From Oscillospiraceae bacterium (GTDB taxonomy: Bacteria; Bacillota; Clostridia; Oscillospirales; Ruminococcaceae): a DNA stretch of 64,000 bases. Under the pieces are notes generated by a model that did no database searches, was not told where the DNA came from, and was given only the letters and a program-made list of their open reading frames with translations. This document shows, one piece after another, positions 54,513-62,962 of the stretch (its first letter is position 1; the number at the start of each line of letters is the position of its first letter). A program made the translations under genes and the position numbers. The stretch is from contig CABIYQ010000001.1 of assembly GCA_902362965.1 (NCBI GenBank), positions 1 through 64,000 on the forward strand, written 5' to 3'.

Positions 54513-55643
54513 ATGTATACATTATTAAAGAAAGAGGGAAAAGCAAGAAGAGGACAGTTTGAAACGGTACACGGTACTTTTCAGACGCCCTGCTTTATGA
54601 ATGTAGGAACTGCTGCGGCAATTAAGGGTGGTATTTCCTCTCTTGATCTGGTAGATTTAAAATGTCAGGTAGAGCTTTGCAATACATATCATCTGCATTT
54701 GCGTCCTACGGATAAGGTAATAAAGGAAATGGGCGGACTGCATAAATTTATGAACTGGAATCGTCCGATTCTTACCGACAGCGGAGGATTTCAGGTATTT
54801 TCTTTAGCCAAGCTGCGTAAGATTAAAGAGGAAGGCGTTTATTTTTCTTCTCATATTGACGGAAGAAAGATTTTTATGGGTCCGGAAGAAAGTATGCAGA
54901 TACAGTCTAATCTTGCTTCTACTATAGCTATGGCGTTTGATGAGTGCATTGAAAATCCGTCGGAGCATGAATATGCGGCAAATTCAATTGAGCGTACTAC
55001 ACGCTGGCTTTATCGCTGCAAAGAGGAAATGGAAAGACTGAATTCTTTGAGTGATACTATAAATAAGAATCAGATGCTTTTCGGGATCAATCAGGGCAGT
55101 ACTTATGATGATTTGAGAATTAAACATATGGAGGATATAGCTAAACTTGATCTGGACGGTTATGCCATCGGCGGACTTGCAGTGGGTGAATCCACCGAGG
55201 AAATGTACAGAATTATAGATGTTGTCGAGCCTTACATGCCTGTGAACAAGCCGAGATATCTTATGGGAGTAGGAACTCCGTCAAACATTATAGAGGCTGT
55301 TGCAAGAGGCGTTGATATGTTTGACTGCGTTATGCCAAGCCGTAATGCAAGGCATGCGACAGTATTTACATGGTCGGGAGTCATGCATCTTACAAATAAG
55401 TGCTATGAAACTGACAGCCGTCCAATAGATGAAGAGTGCGGCTGTCCTGTCTGTCGGAACTTTACGAGGGCGTATGTACGCCACCTTTTCAAAGCCGGTG
55501 AAATGCTTGCCGGACGCCTTGCAGTTATGCATAATCTATATTTTTACAATACTCTCGCAGAAAAAATAAGAGACGCTTTGGATAACGGTAATTTTAAGGA
55601 TTTCAGAAAAAAATATTCCGGATTGCTGTCAAAGAGAATTTAG
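54513..55643 (+). CDS. tgt: tRNA-guanine transglycosylase
   Basis: 376 residues. The catalytic segments PILTDSGGFQVFSLAKLRKI (first catalytic Asp), AMAFDECIEN, NQGSTYDDLRIKHMEDIAKL, GYAIGGLAVGE, MGVGTPSNIIEAVARGVDMF (second Asp in DMFDCVMPSR), and the zinc ligands in DEECGCPVCRNFTRAYVRHL. It swaps guanine 34 of GUN-anticodon tRNAs for preQ1. It is separated from the DUF3592 gene by 44 bases and is followed 11 bases later by mntP. Confidence 0.98.
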   Translation: MYTLLKKEGKARRGQFETVHGTFQTPCFMNVGTAAAIKGGISSLDLVDLKCQVELCNTYHLHLRPTDKVIKEMGGLHKFMNWNRPILTDSGGFQVFSLAKLRKIKEEGVYFSSHIDGRKIFMGPEESMQIQSNLASTIAMAFDECIENPSEHEYAANSIERTTRWLYRCKEEMERLNSLSDTINKNQMLFGINQGSTYDDLRIKHMEDIAKLDLDGYAIGGLAVGESTEEMYRIIDVVEPYMPVNKPRYLMGVGTPSNIIEAVARGVDMFDCVMPSRNARHATVFTWSGVMHLTNKCYETDSRPIDEECGCPVCRNFTRAYVRHLFKAGEMLAGRLAVMHNLYFYNTLAEKIRDALDNGNFKDFRKKYSGLLSKRI

Positions 55644-55654
55644 GGGGACAAATA

Positions 55655-56218
55655 ATGAGTATAATTGAATTGATTCTTATTGGAATAGGTCTTTCAATGG
55701 ACGCTTTTGCGGTATCGGTGACGAATGGGCTTTGCTGTAAGAATATCAAGGCTGGAAAAACGATCATGACGGGGGTCTGTTTCGGAGGATTTCAGGGATT
55801 AATGCCTCTTATCGGCTATTTTTTAGGACGTGGTTTTGCGAAGTATATAACGGCTTTTGATCATATTATAGCTCTAATTTTGCTTGGATTTATCGGTGGT
55901 CAGATGATATGGGAGTCGTTTAAAAAGGACGAAGAAAAGAATGAAAGCAGTATTCTTACCGGAAAAATGCTGTTTATGCAGGGAATTGCGACCAGTATTG
56001 ATGCTTTAGCAGTAGGAGTAAGCTTTGCAGCGCTTGAAAATGTAAATATAGCTTTTGCAGCGACTGCCATTTGCAGTATTACATTTATGTTTAGTATTGT
56101 TGGAGTACTGATAGGAAAGAAATTCGGAAATATACTTAATAATAAGGCTCAGTTAGTTGGCGGACTGATTCTTGTAGGAATCGGAGTTAAAATTTTTGTG
56201 GAGCATACGTTTTTTTAA
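55655..56218 (+). CDS. mntP: Manganese efflux pump MntP
   Basis: 187 residues with six membrane helices. The two-fold MntP pattern is present: GLSMDAFAVSVTNGL in the first helix and GIATSIDALAVGVSFAAL in the fourth, each with the key Asp, and GFIGGQMIWESF in the third. It exports Mn2+. GGGG-type site upstream. No Mn-riboswitch (yybP-ykoY) is evident, as the gene follows tgt directly. A terminator follows. Confidence 0.93.
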   Translation: MSIIELILIGIGLSMDAFAVSVTNGLCCKNIKAGKTIMTGVCFGGFQGLMPLIGYFLGRGFAKYITAFDHIIALILLGFIGGQMIWESFKKDEEKNESSILTGKMLFMQGIATSIDALAVGVSFAALENVNIAFAATAICSITFMFSIVGVLIGKKFGNILNNKAQLVGGLILVGIGVKIFVEHTFF

Positions 56219-56238
56219 TAATTTATACCGTGTTTATT

Positions 56239-56267
56239 GTGAGGAACATAAAAAATATGTTCCTCAC
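56239..56267 (+). terminator. Terminator of tgt-mntP
   Basis: Perfect arms GTGAGGAACATA/TATGTTCCTCAC with a 5-base loop, then ATTTATTAT on the plus strand. Confidence 0.85.
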
Positions 56268-56305
56268 ATTTATTATATCACTATTATATTAAATTGACAG
56301 ATTTG

Positions 56306-56334
56306 TCATAATCGAAATTAAATTTGAATATACT
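56306..56334 (+). promoter_or_regulatory. Candidate sigma-E promoter of sipL-spoIVA
   Basis: TCATAAT (56306-56312), 14 bases, then AATATACT (56327-56334), close to the mother-cell sigma-E pattern TCATATT and CATACA-T as I recall it. It would start transcription about 60 bases before the sipL ATG, and spoIVA is sigma-E dependent in Bacillus. No good sigma-A -10 is positioned here. Confidence 0.45.
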
Positions 56335-56399
56335 GATTTTAGCAAGACAAGTCCGGATAAATCTAATAACGGATTTTGTGTAAATTAGGAGGTATATAA

Positions 56400-57938
56400 A
56401 TGGATTTAAAGATTAACCGAGAAATGCTGTCAGTCAGTGAAAAAATATATGATGGTGTTCAGGAACAAAGCGTTGAACTTGATTATATTTTACCTGATTA
56501 TTATCCCGACATTTTTAAACTAATTAAATGCTGTATTGTTCCGACTATTATTTCCAGTAATATTAACGGTGATTCATTAACATATGAGTTACTTGCTGAC
56601 GTTAAAATATTATATTGTTCTGAGAAGGATAATAAATTACAATGTATCAATCAAAAAATGACATACTCAAAAACAGTGCAGATGGGAGCAAATGTAAATA
56701 AACCCATGGTTTCTCTGATCCCTAAGGCAGATCACATAAATTGCAGAGTTGTAAATCAGAGAAGAATTGATATGCGGGGTGCTGTTTCAATAAAAGTCAA
56801 GATTACCGGCGAAACCACTCAGGAAGTAATCTGCGATATATTTGGTATGAATGCACAAATGAAAAAAATACCGGTTGAATATGCCGCTAAAAAAATTATA
56901 GAAAATAAAACTATAACAGTTAATGAAGATGTTGAGTTAAACATGTCTAAACCATCGGTTTCAGGTATTGTAAGGTCGGATGTAATTTTGTCTGAACCTG
57001 ATAAAAAAATTATATCCAATAAACTTGTAGTTAAAGGAGACGCTGAAGTAAAGGTTTTATATACATGCAGCGACGGAATGGAAACTATGAATTTTTCAGT
57101 TCCTTACAGTCAGATCGTAGATATGGAAGGTCTTGACGAAAATTATGATTGTTCAGTAAATCTTCGGTTGGTCTCATGCGATATTATTGCAAATACGAAC
57201 AGTGACGGCGAAAATAAATTATTAAAATGTGAATTAAAAATCGGAATACGCTGCCGTGCAATAAAAACGCTTCCTGTGCAGCTTGTTGCCGACGCATATT
57301 CAACTTCTTATCCATGTGAATATGCTTCGTCCAAATTTATGATTGACCAGCCTCCCGTATCAGTAAATGAAATTTTTCAGAATAAAACTTCTATTGAAAA
57401 TGATGATGGAACAATAGCTTGTGTTTATGATGTTTGGAGTACTGTAAAAAATATTAATATTCAGATAAATTCTGAAGAACGTTCACTGAAAATAAGCGGT
57501 ATGCTGTGCTTTAGCATTATGATAAAAAATGAGAATAACTTTCCGGCTATACTGGAAAAAGAAGAAGCGTTTGAACATGTAGTGGAAAATGATAAAATAA
57601 CTGAAAACAGTTTAGCGGAAATAAATGTTGAACCTCTTGGATGTACTTATACTCTTACCTCATCAAACGGTTTATCTATAAAAACGGATATTCGGGTAAT
57701 CGGCGATTTATTTACGTCTTCAATGTGTGAAGCTCTTACAGATGTAAAATTTGACGATACTGTAAAGATCACCAGAGACGGAGATTATGCGCTTAAATTA
57801 TATTACGGAGTAGAAAATGAAGACGTATGGAATATTGCCAAAAAATACTGTACATCAGTAAATGCAATAATGGAAGAAAATTCTCTAGACAGCGACCGTT
57901 TAACAGATAACGGCATGTTATTGATACCAATTGTGTAG
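56400..57938 (+). CDS. sipL: SipL-like spore coat morphogenetic protein (DUF3794 + LysM)
   Basis: 512 residues. Three repeated DUF3794/SPOCS-type blocks can be traced: around 30-150 (DYILPDYYPDIFKLIKCCIV), 160-290 (EYAAKKIIENKTITVNEDVE) and 300-450 (ASSKFMIDQPPVSVNEIFQN). The C-terminus (about 466-512) is a LysM domain: ENEDVWNIAKKYCTSVNAIM, LTDNGMLLIPIV. This matches SipL of Clostridioides difficile in length and layout, which binds SpoIVA through its LysM domain and is needed to attach the coat to the forespore. Being directly upstream of spoIVA supports the call. The start has AGGAGG about eight bases upstream. Confidence 0.85.
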   Translation: MDLKINREMLSVSEKIYDGVQEQSVELDYILPDYYPDIFKLIKCCIVPTIISSNINGDSLTYELLADVKILYCSEKDNKLQCINQKMTYSKTVQMGANVNKPMVSLIPKADHINCRVVNQRRIDMRGAVSIKVKITGETTQEVICDIFGMNAQMKKIPVEYAAKKIIENKTITVNEDVELNMSKPSVSGIVRSDVILSEPDKKIISNKLVVKGDAEVKVLYTCSDGMETMNFSVPYSQIVDMEGLDENYDCSVNLRLVSCDIIANTNSDGENKLLKCELKIGIRCRAIKTLPVQLVADAYSTSYPCEYASSKFMIDQPPVSVNEIFQNKTSIENDDGTIACVYDVWSTVKNINIQINSEERSLKISGMLCFSIMIKNENNFPAILEKEEAFEHVVENDKITENSLAEINVEPLGCTYTLTSSNGLSIKTDIRVIGDLFTSSMCEALTDVKFDDTVKITRDGDYALKLYYGVENEDVWNIAKKYCTSVNAIMEENSLDSDRLTDNGMLLIPIV

Positions 57939-57947
57939 GAGGATAAA

Positions 57948-59423
57948 ATGGTTAACGATATTTATAATGATATATCCAGAAGAACGGACGGAGATATATA
58001 TATAGGGGTAGTCGGACCCGTTCGAACGGGAAAATCTACATTTATAAAAAGATTTATGGAATCGTTGGTGATTCCGAATATTGAAAGTGATTTTAAAAGA
58101 GAAAGGGCCATTGACGAGTTGCCGCAGTCTGCCGCAGGCAAAACCATAATGACTACCGAGCCGAAGTTTATTCCTGAAGAAGCGGTTGAAGTTAATCTGG
58201 AAGACGGTGCAAAATTTAATGTACGTTTGATTGATTGTGTCGGATACATAGTTCCAAGCTCACTGGGATATATAGAGAATGAAGCTCCCAGAATGGTTGT
58301 AACTCCATGGTTTGATGAAGAAGTGCCGTTTAATATGGCTGCGGAAGTGGGTACTCAAAAGGTTATATCCGAACACTCTACAATCGGTTTGGTGGTAACT
58401 ACCGATGGAAGTATTTCAGATATTCCCAGAGAGGAGTATGCAGAATGCGAAAAGCGGGTTGTTGAAGAACTGAAAGAAATAAATAAACCTTTTATTATCA
58501 TAATGAATTGCTTGGATCCTGAAGCGGAAGAGTCCGTATTGTTATGTGAGGAGCTTTCCGAACAGTATGGAGCAACCGTTATACCTGTAAATTGTCTGGA
58601 GCTGAGTGAAAAAGACATTAAGTATATTATGACTCAGATATTGTTTGCATTTCCGATTAAAGAAATTAACATAAGAATGGAAAAATGGATAACAGGACTT
58701 GCAAAAGGTCATTGGTTAAAAGATGAGATTTTTTCAAAAGTAAGGGAATCTGCGCAGGATATTAAATTAGTAAGAGAGGTTAAGCAGGCGGCGGAAAAAA
58801 TAAGGGAGTGTCAGTATATAACGGATTCAAAAATTGCTGAAATTGATCTGGGACAGGGAAGCGTTACCATACAGGTTAATCTTGACAGTACGCTGTTTTA
58901 CAAAATACTTGGTGAAACGACCGGTATAGAGATCGTAAACGAGAGCGATCTGCTTCCGATTTTAATGGAACTTAATAAAATAAAGAAAGAGTATGAAAAA
59001 ATTAAACCGGCGCTTGATGAAGTTGAGGCAACCGGTTATGGAATAGTAATGCCGGACATTGACGAGCTTTCTTTGGAAGAACCGGAAATAATAAAGCAGG
59101 GAGGAAAATACGGCGTAAAGCTTAAAGCTTCCGCTCCGTCAATTCATTTAATGAAAGCGGCTATTAATACAACGGTCAGCCCTATAGTGGGTACAGAAAA
59201 ACAAAGTGAAGAACTTGTTATGTATTTATTATCAGGTTTTGAAGAAAATCCAAAAAAAATATGGGAATCAAATATTTTTGGAAAATCTCTCCATGAACTT
59301 GTAAACGAAGGACTTCATAATAAATTGTACAAAATGCCTGTAGATGCAAGAATGAAATTACAGGAAACCTTAGAACGTGTTATAAATGAAGGCTGCAGCG
59401 GTCTTATCTGCTTTATTCTTTAA
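57948..59423 (+). CDS. spoIVA: Stage IV sporulation protein A
   Basis: 491 residues, full length. It begins IYNDISRRTDGDIYIGVVGP followed by VRTGKSTFIKRFME, the Walker A of the SpoIVA ATPase; PQSAAGKTIMTTEPKFIPEE and RLIDCVGYIVPSSLGYIENE follow (switch and Walker B regions). The C-terminus ends EGCSGLICFIL, the conserved tail. SpoIVA polymerises with ATP on the forespore outer membrane as the base of the coat. It begins nine bases after sipL with a GGAGG site, so both are one transcript, closed by a terminator. Confidence 0.97.
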   Translation: MVNDIYNDISRRTDGDIYIGVVGPVRTGKSTFIKRFMESLVIPNIESDFKRERAIDELPQSAAGKTIMTTEPKFIPEEAVEVNLEDGAKFNVRLIDCVGYIVPSSLGYIENEAPRMVVTPWFDEEVPFNMAAEVGTQKVISEHSTIGLVVTTDGSISDIPREEYAECEKRVVEELKEINKPFIIIMNCLDPEAEESVLLCEELSEQYGATVIPVNCLELSEKDIKYIMTQILFAFPIKEINIRMEKWITGLAKGHWLKDEIFSKVRESAQDIKLVREVKQAAEKIRECQYITDSKIAEIDLGQGSVTIQVNLDSTLFYKILGETTGIEIVNESDLLPILMELNKIKKEYEKIKPALDEVEATGYGIVMPDIDELSLEEPEIIKQGGKYGVKLKASAPSIHLMKAAINTTVSPIVGTEKQSEELVMYLLSGFEENPKKIWESNIFGKSLHELVNEGLHNKLYKMPVDARMKLQETLERVINEGCSGLICFIL

Positions 59424-59437
59424 AAATTAATAAAAAT

Positions 59438-59483
59438 ACTTCCTTTTATGAATTTCATTGCCGAAAAAAATCATAAGGGAAGT
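59438..59483 (+). terminator. Terminator of sipL-spoIVA
   Basis: ACTTCCTTTTATGA pairs with TCATAAGGGAAGT (small bulge), then TTTTTTTT on the plus strand. Confidence 0.85.
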
Positions 59484-59499
59484 TTTTTTTATAATATTG

Positions 59500-59528
59500 T
59501 TGATATTTATTAAAAAAAGTGATAAAAT
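59500..59528 (+). promoter_or_regulatory. Promoter of trxA
   Basis: TTGATA (59500-59505) and TAAAAT (59523-59528), 17-base spacer, 35 bases before the ATG. Confidence 0.6.
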
Positions 59529-59562
59529 ATTCATATAAATACTTTAGGATAAGGAGAATTAT

Positions 59563-59886
59563 ATGAATATTATCAATGACAGTAACTTTGAAAATGAAGT
59601 TTTAAATTATAACGGAAAAATTTTGATTGATTTTTGGGCGGAATGGTGCGGACCATGTAAAATGATGACGCCTGTTTTTCAGGAGCTTGAAAAAAGTTTT
59701 AATAATATTAAATTCTGTAAGATTAATGTTGACGAGTGTTCCGCACTTGCAGAACGTTTCGGCGTTATGAGTATTCCTACATTTATTTTATTTGAAAACG
59801 GCAAGGCTGTAAAGCAAATGACAGGCGCACGACCGAAATCAGAATTGGTAAATTATTTTAATTTGGATATTGACTCGAAAATTTAA
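59563..59886 (+). CDS. trxA: Thioredoxin
   Basis: 107 residues, the standard size. Active site ILIDFWAEWCGPCKMMTPVF (WCGPC), cis-proline MSIPTFILFENGKAV, and GARPKSELVNYF at the end. It reduces disulfides using thioredoxin reductase, which is not in this window. GGAG about eight bases upstream. A small CGAAAAT/ATTTTCG hairpin overlaps the stop codon and may end the transcript. Confidence 0.97.
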   Translation: MNIINDSNFENEVLNYNGKILIDFWAEWCGPCKMMTPVFQELEKSFNNIKFCKINVDECSALAERFGVMSIPTFILFENGKAVKQMTGARPKSELVNYFNLDIDSKI

Positions 59887-59966
59887 TATTTTCGGGTTAT
59901 TTTATTTATCTGTAATTGAGAGTAAAAAAATGAATAATTATTTTTAATAAATTTGTATAAATAGAC

Positions 59967-59995
59967 TTTACATCTTGGTAATTTTAGTGTAAAAT
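59967..59995 (+). promoter_or_regulatory. Promoter of pyrH-frr
   Basis: TTTACA (59967-59972) and TAAAAT (59990-59995), 17-base spacer, 30 bases before the pyrH ATG. Confidence 0.6.
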
Positions 59996-60024
59996 ATAAA
60001 AAGAATATTTTGCGAGGTGTAAAA

Positions 60025-60735
60025 ATGGAACTTAAATATAAAAGAGTGCTTCTGAAATTAAGCGGTGAAGCATTAGCCGGAGAAAATAAATTCGGTTTGG
60101 ATTATAAAGTAATTACCGATATATGCAACAGTATAAAAAAATGTGCTGACGCAGGAGTGGAAATGGGAATTGTAGTCGGGGGAGGAAACTTCTGGAGAGG
60201 ACGTTCCAGCGGAGGTATGGACAGAACAAGGGCAGACCATATGGGAATGCTTGCAACTACCATTAATGCACTGGCTATTGCCGATGTACTTGAATCAATG
60301 GATATTGACGTAAGAGTGCAGACTGCTATCACTATGCAGCAGGTTGCCGAGCCTTATATAAGAAACAAGGCTATGTCTCATCTGAAAAAGGGCAGACTTG
60401 TAATTTTCGGCTGCGGAACGGGAAATCCGTTTTTTTCCACTGATACGGCAGCAGCATTGAGAGCAGTTGAAATTGAAGCTGATATTTTTCTCAAAGCTAC
60501 AATGGTTGATGGGGTTTACGATAAAGATCCCAATAAATATAATGATGCCGTTAAATATGATTCACTGACGTTCAGCGACGTGTTAAATCAGGAGCTTGCT
60601 GTAATGGATAGTACTGCCGCAACTATGTGCCGTGATAATGATATGGGACTTTTAGTATTTGATCTTAGCCGTCCTGATAATATTTATGATGCAATAATGG
60701 GTAAAAATATTGGAACTATTATAAAGGAGAATTGA
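60025..60735 (+). CDS. pyrH: UMP kinase
   Basis: 236 residues from the ATG at 60025 (GAGGTG upstream); an in-frame TTG at 60010 lies before the ribosome site. Amino-acid-kinase fold: [40 protein letters not shown] (ATP/UMP site), [36 protein letters not shown]. It phosphorylates UMP to UDP. First gene of pyrH-frr-uppS-cdsA. Confidence 0.98.
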   Translation: MELKYKRVLLKLSGEALAGENKFGLDYKVITDICNSIKKCADAGVEMGIVVGGGNFWRGRSSGGMDRTRADHMGMLATTINALAIADVLESMDIDVRVQTAITMQQVAEPYIRNKAMSHLKKGRLVIFGCGTGNPFFSTDTAAALRAVEIEADIFLKATMVDGVYDKDPNKYNDAVKYDSLTFSDVLNQELAVMDSTAATMCRDNDMGLLVFDLSRPDNIYDAIMGKNIGTIIKEN

Positions 60736-60737
60736 TT

Positions 60738-61292
60738 ATGAATGAAAAAATAAAAAAAGCAGAAGGTAAAATGACTAAATCTGTGGACAGGCTTAAAGGA
60801 GAATTTGCTGCGATCAGGGCAGGCAGAGCAAATCCGGCAGTACTTGATAAAGCTATGGTTGATTATTATGGAGTACCAACACCTATAAATCAGATGGCTG
60901 CCGTTTCAGTGTCTGAAGCCAGAATACTTCTGATTCAGCCTTGGGATATTTCAACATTAAAAGCAATTGAAAAGGCAATAATGACGTCGGATATAGGTAT
61001 TACCCCAACAAACGACGGTAAGGTTATAAGACTTGTATTTCCTCAGCCGACTGAAGAAAAACGTAAGGAGCTTTGCAAGGAAATAAAAAAATACGGCGAA
61101 GAAACAAAAGTGGCAGTTCGTTCGATAAGAAGAGATGCGCTGGAGTCCCTGAAATCTATGAAAAAAGAAGGGGAAATCACAGAAGATGATTTGAAAGATC
61201 TTGAAAAGGAAGTACAGAACTTAACAGATAAATTCTGTAAAAATATTGATAATCTTGTTTCCGAAAAGGAAAAAGAAATTATGAGCCTGTAA
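60738..61292 (+). CDS. frr: Ribosome recycling factor
   Basis: 184 residues from the ATG at 60738, with AAAGGAG eight bases upstream; the longer frame at 60732 begins TTG. It has the Frr pattern: SVDRLKGEFAAIRAGRANPA, LLIQPWDISTLKAIEKAI, GKVIRLVFPQPTEEKRKEL, ending in a long helix. It splits the post-termination ribosome together with EF-G. Two bases after pyrH. Confidence 0.98.
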   Translation: MNEKIKKAEGKMTKSVDRLKGEFAAIRAGRANPAVLDKAMVDYYGVPTPINQMAAVSVSEARILLIQPWDISTLKAIEKAIMTSDIGITPTNDGKVIRLVFPQPTEEKRKELCKEIKKYGEETKVAVRSIRRDALESLKSMKKEGEITEDDLKDLEKEVQNLTDKFCKNIDNLVSEKEKEIMSL

Positions 61293-61309
61293 TATAAGGT
61301 TGGAAAAGT

Positions 61310-62044
61310 ATGGCATTATTTAATAAAACAAAAGAGGAATTACTTCCTGAACAGTTTCCTGAACATATTGCGTTTATAATGGACGGAAATGGCAGATGGG
61401 CTAAAAAGCGTGGATTACCAAGAAAATTCGGTCACAGGGAAGGTGCAAAAACATTTAAAAAAATTACAAGATACTGTAAAGATATTGGTATCAAAAATAT
61501 TACTTTTTATGCTTTTTCTACTGAAAACTGGAAACGTCCTGCAGATGAGGTAAGCGCAATTATTGAACTGTTCAGAGAGTACATAGTTGATGTGCGCAAT
61601 TATATAGGCGAGGAAGTCAGAGTTTTATTTCTGGGAGATAAAACAATATTTGATGATGATCTTCAGAAAAAAATGAACGATCTTGAAGAGGATACTAAAG
61701 ATTATAATAAAATGACTATGCTGCTTGCTATAAATTACGGCGGACGTGATGAAATTGTTCATGCGGCGAAAATACTTTCAGAACAGGTTAAAAGAGGTGA
61801 AATCCAACCTGACGAAATTACTGAAGATATGTTTCAGAAATATTTGTATACTGCCGATGTTCCTGATGTGGATCTGATGATCAGACCAAGCGGAGAATTG
61901 AGACTTTCAAATTTTCTTATATGGCAGTCTGCATATGCTGAATTTTATTTTACAGATGTTTTATGGCCGGATTTTTCACCTAATGAATTGGATAAAGCAT
62001 TAATTGAATTCGGAAAACGTTCAAGACGGTTTGGAGGTGTCTGA
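61310..62044 (+). CDS. uppS: Isoprenyl transferase (undecaprenyl diphosphate synthase)
   Basis: 244 residues. Family segments HIAFIMDGNGRWAKKRGLPR (catalytic Asp), FGHREGAKTFKKI, FYAFSTENWKRPADEV, and the C-terminal LMIRPSGELRLSNFLIWQSA with YAEFYFTDVLWPDF. It chains isopentenyl units into undecaprenyl diphosphate, the lipid carrier for wall precursors. It ends directly adjacent to the cdsA start (no gap). Confidence 0.97.
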   Translation: MALFNKTKEELLPEQFPEHIAFIMDGNGRWAKKRGLPRKFGHREGAKTFKKITRYCKDIGIKNITFYAFSTENWKRPADEVSAIIELFREYIVDVRNYIGEEVRVLFLGDKTIFDDDLQKKMNDLEEDTKDYNKMTMLLAINYGGRDEIVHAAKILSEQVKRGEIQPDEITEDMFQKYLYTADVPDVDLMIRPSGELRLSNFLIWQSAYAEFYFTDVLWPDFSPNELDKALIEFGKRSRRFGGV

Positions 62045-62878
62045 ATGGCAGTCAGGTTACTTTCTTCTGCGGTAGGTATTGTAATTGCTGTAATTATCCT
62101 GATTTTACATAATACGATTGCATTGAATATTGCAATAGCATTAATTTCAGTAGTTATGGTCTATGAAGTTTTGAAAGCTGCTAGATGTACTCAACTTAGA
62201 TTAACATGCATTCCAGCGCTTTTGTACGCTGCTGTTAATCCGTTTATAGTGACCGGAGAAGCTGCAAAATACAAATTTACTGTTACTTTTATTGCGCTGA
62301 CTTGTATTTTTACAACATATATTATTCAGCATAATTCAATGAAGTACTATAGACTTATGTTCATAATTGCTTCATCATTGTTAATCAGCAATGCTATGAG
62401 CAGTCTAATTATATTGCATGATATTGATAAGGTAAATGGATTAATGTATTTGATTATGGGATTATGCGGAGCTTGGCTTGCTGATTCGGGAGCGTATTTT
62501 GTAGGTACGTTTATAGGCAAAAAGAAATTATGTCCGGAAATCAGTCCTAAAAAAACAGTTGAAGGATTTGTTGGAGGGATTTTTATAACCGGTCTTTTGT
62601 TTATGCTTATTAATTTTGGATATTCAAAAATTCTTCCTCATTTTACTGAATATACAGTAAGTGTAAATTACTTTGAAGTATGCGTATTGGGAATGATTCT
62701 GGCAGTTGTAGGAACTCTTGGAGATTTGTCGGCATCTGTAGTTAAAAGACAATGCGGAATAAAAGATTACGGAAATATTATGCCGGGTCATGGCGGTCTT
62801 ATGGATCGTTTTGATAGTGTTGTTTTTGTAGCTCCGTGTCTTTATGCATTTGTTACTATTTTTAATATATACAAATAA
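62045..62878 (+). CDS. cdsA: Phosphatidate cytidylyltransferase
   Basis: 277 residues with about eight membrane helices. The CdsA signature is at the C-terminal half: SPKKTVEGFVGGIFI, then GTLGDLSASVVKRQCGIKDY, GNIMPGHGGLMDRFDSVVF. It converts phosphatidate and CTP to CDP-diacylglycerol. The start has GGAGG directly ahead within uppS. A terminator follows, although dxr comes next. Confidence 0.96.
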   Translation: MAVRLLSSAVGIVIAVIILILHNTIALNIAIALISVVMVYEVLKAARCTQLRLTCIPALLYAAVNPFIVTGEAAKYKFTVTFIALTCIFTTYIIQHNSMKYYRLMFIIASSLLISNAMSSLIILHDIDKVNGLMYLIMGLCGAWLADSGAYFVGTFIGKKKLCPEISPKKTVEGFVGGIFITGLLFMLINFGYSKILPHFTEYTVSVNYFEVCVLGMILAVVGTLGDLSASVVKRQCGIKDYGNIMPGHGGLMDRFDSVVFVAPCLYAFVTIFNIYK

Positions 62879-62883
62879 CTATA

Positions 62884-62907
62884 AACAGGGGCTTAAAAGC
62901 CCCTGTT
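62884..62907 (+). terminator. Terminator between cdsA and dxr
   Basis: Arms AACAGGGGCTT/AAGCCCCTGTT around an AA loop, then TTG on the plus strand. The short T run may allow partial readthrough into dxr, which usually shares this operon. Confidence 0.65.
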
Positions 62908-62962
62908 TTGCGAAAAATATATGAAAGGCTGGTATTATGCCTTAAAAATGGCATATAATTAT

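Noticed and set aside
56220..56399. Manganese riboswitch near mntP
   Set aside because: The only structure is a terminator downstream of mntP; nothing like yybP-ykoY lies upstream, where tgt ends 11 bases before.
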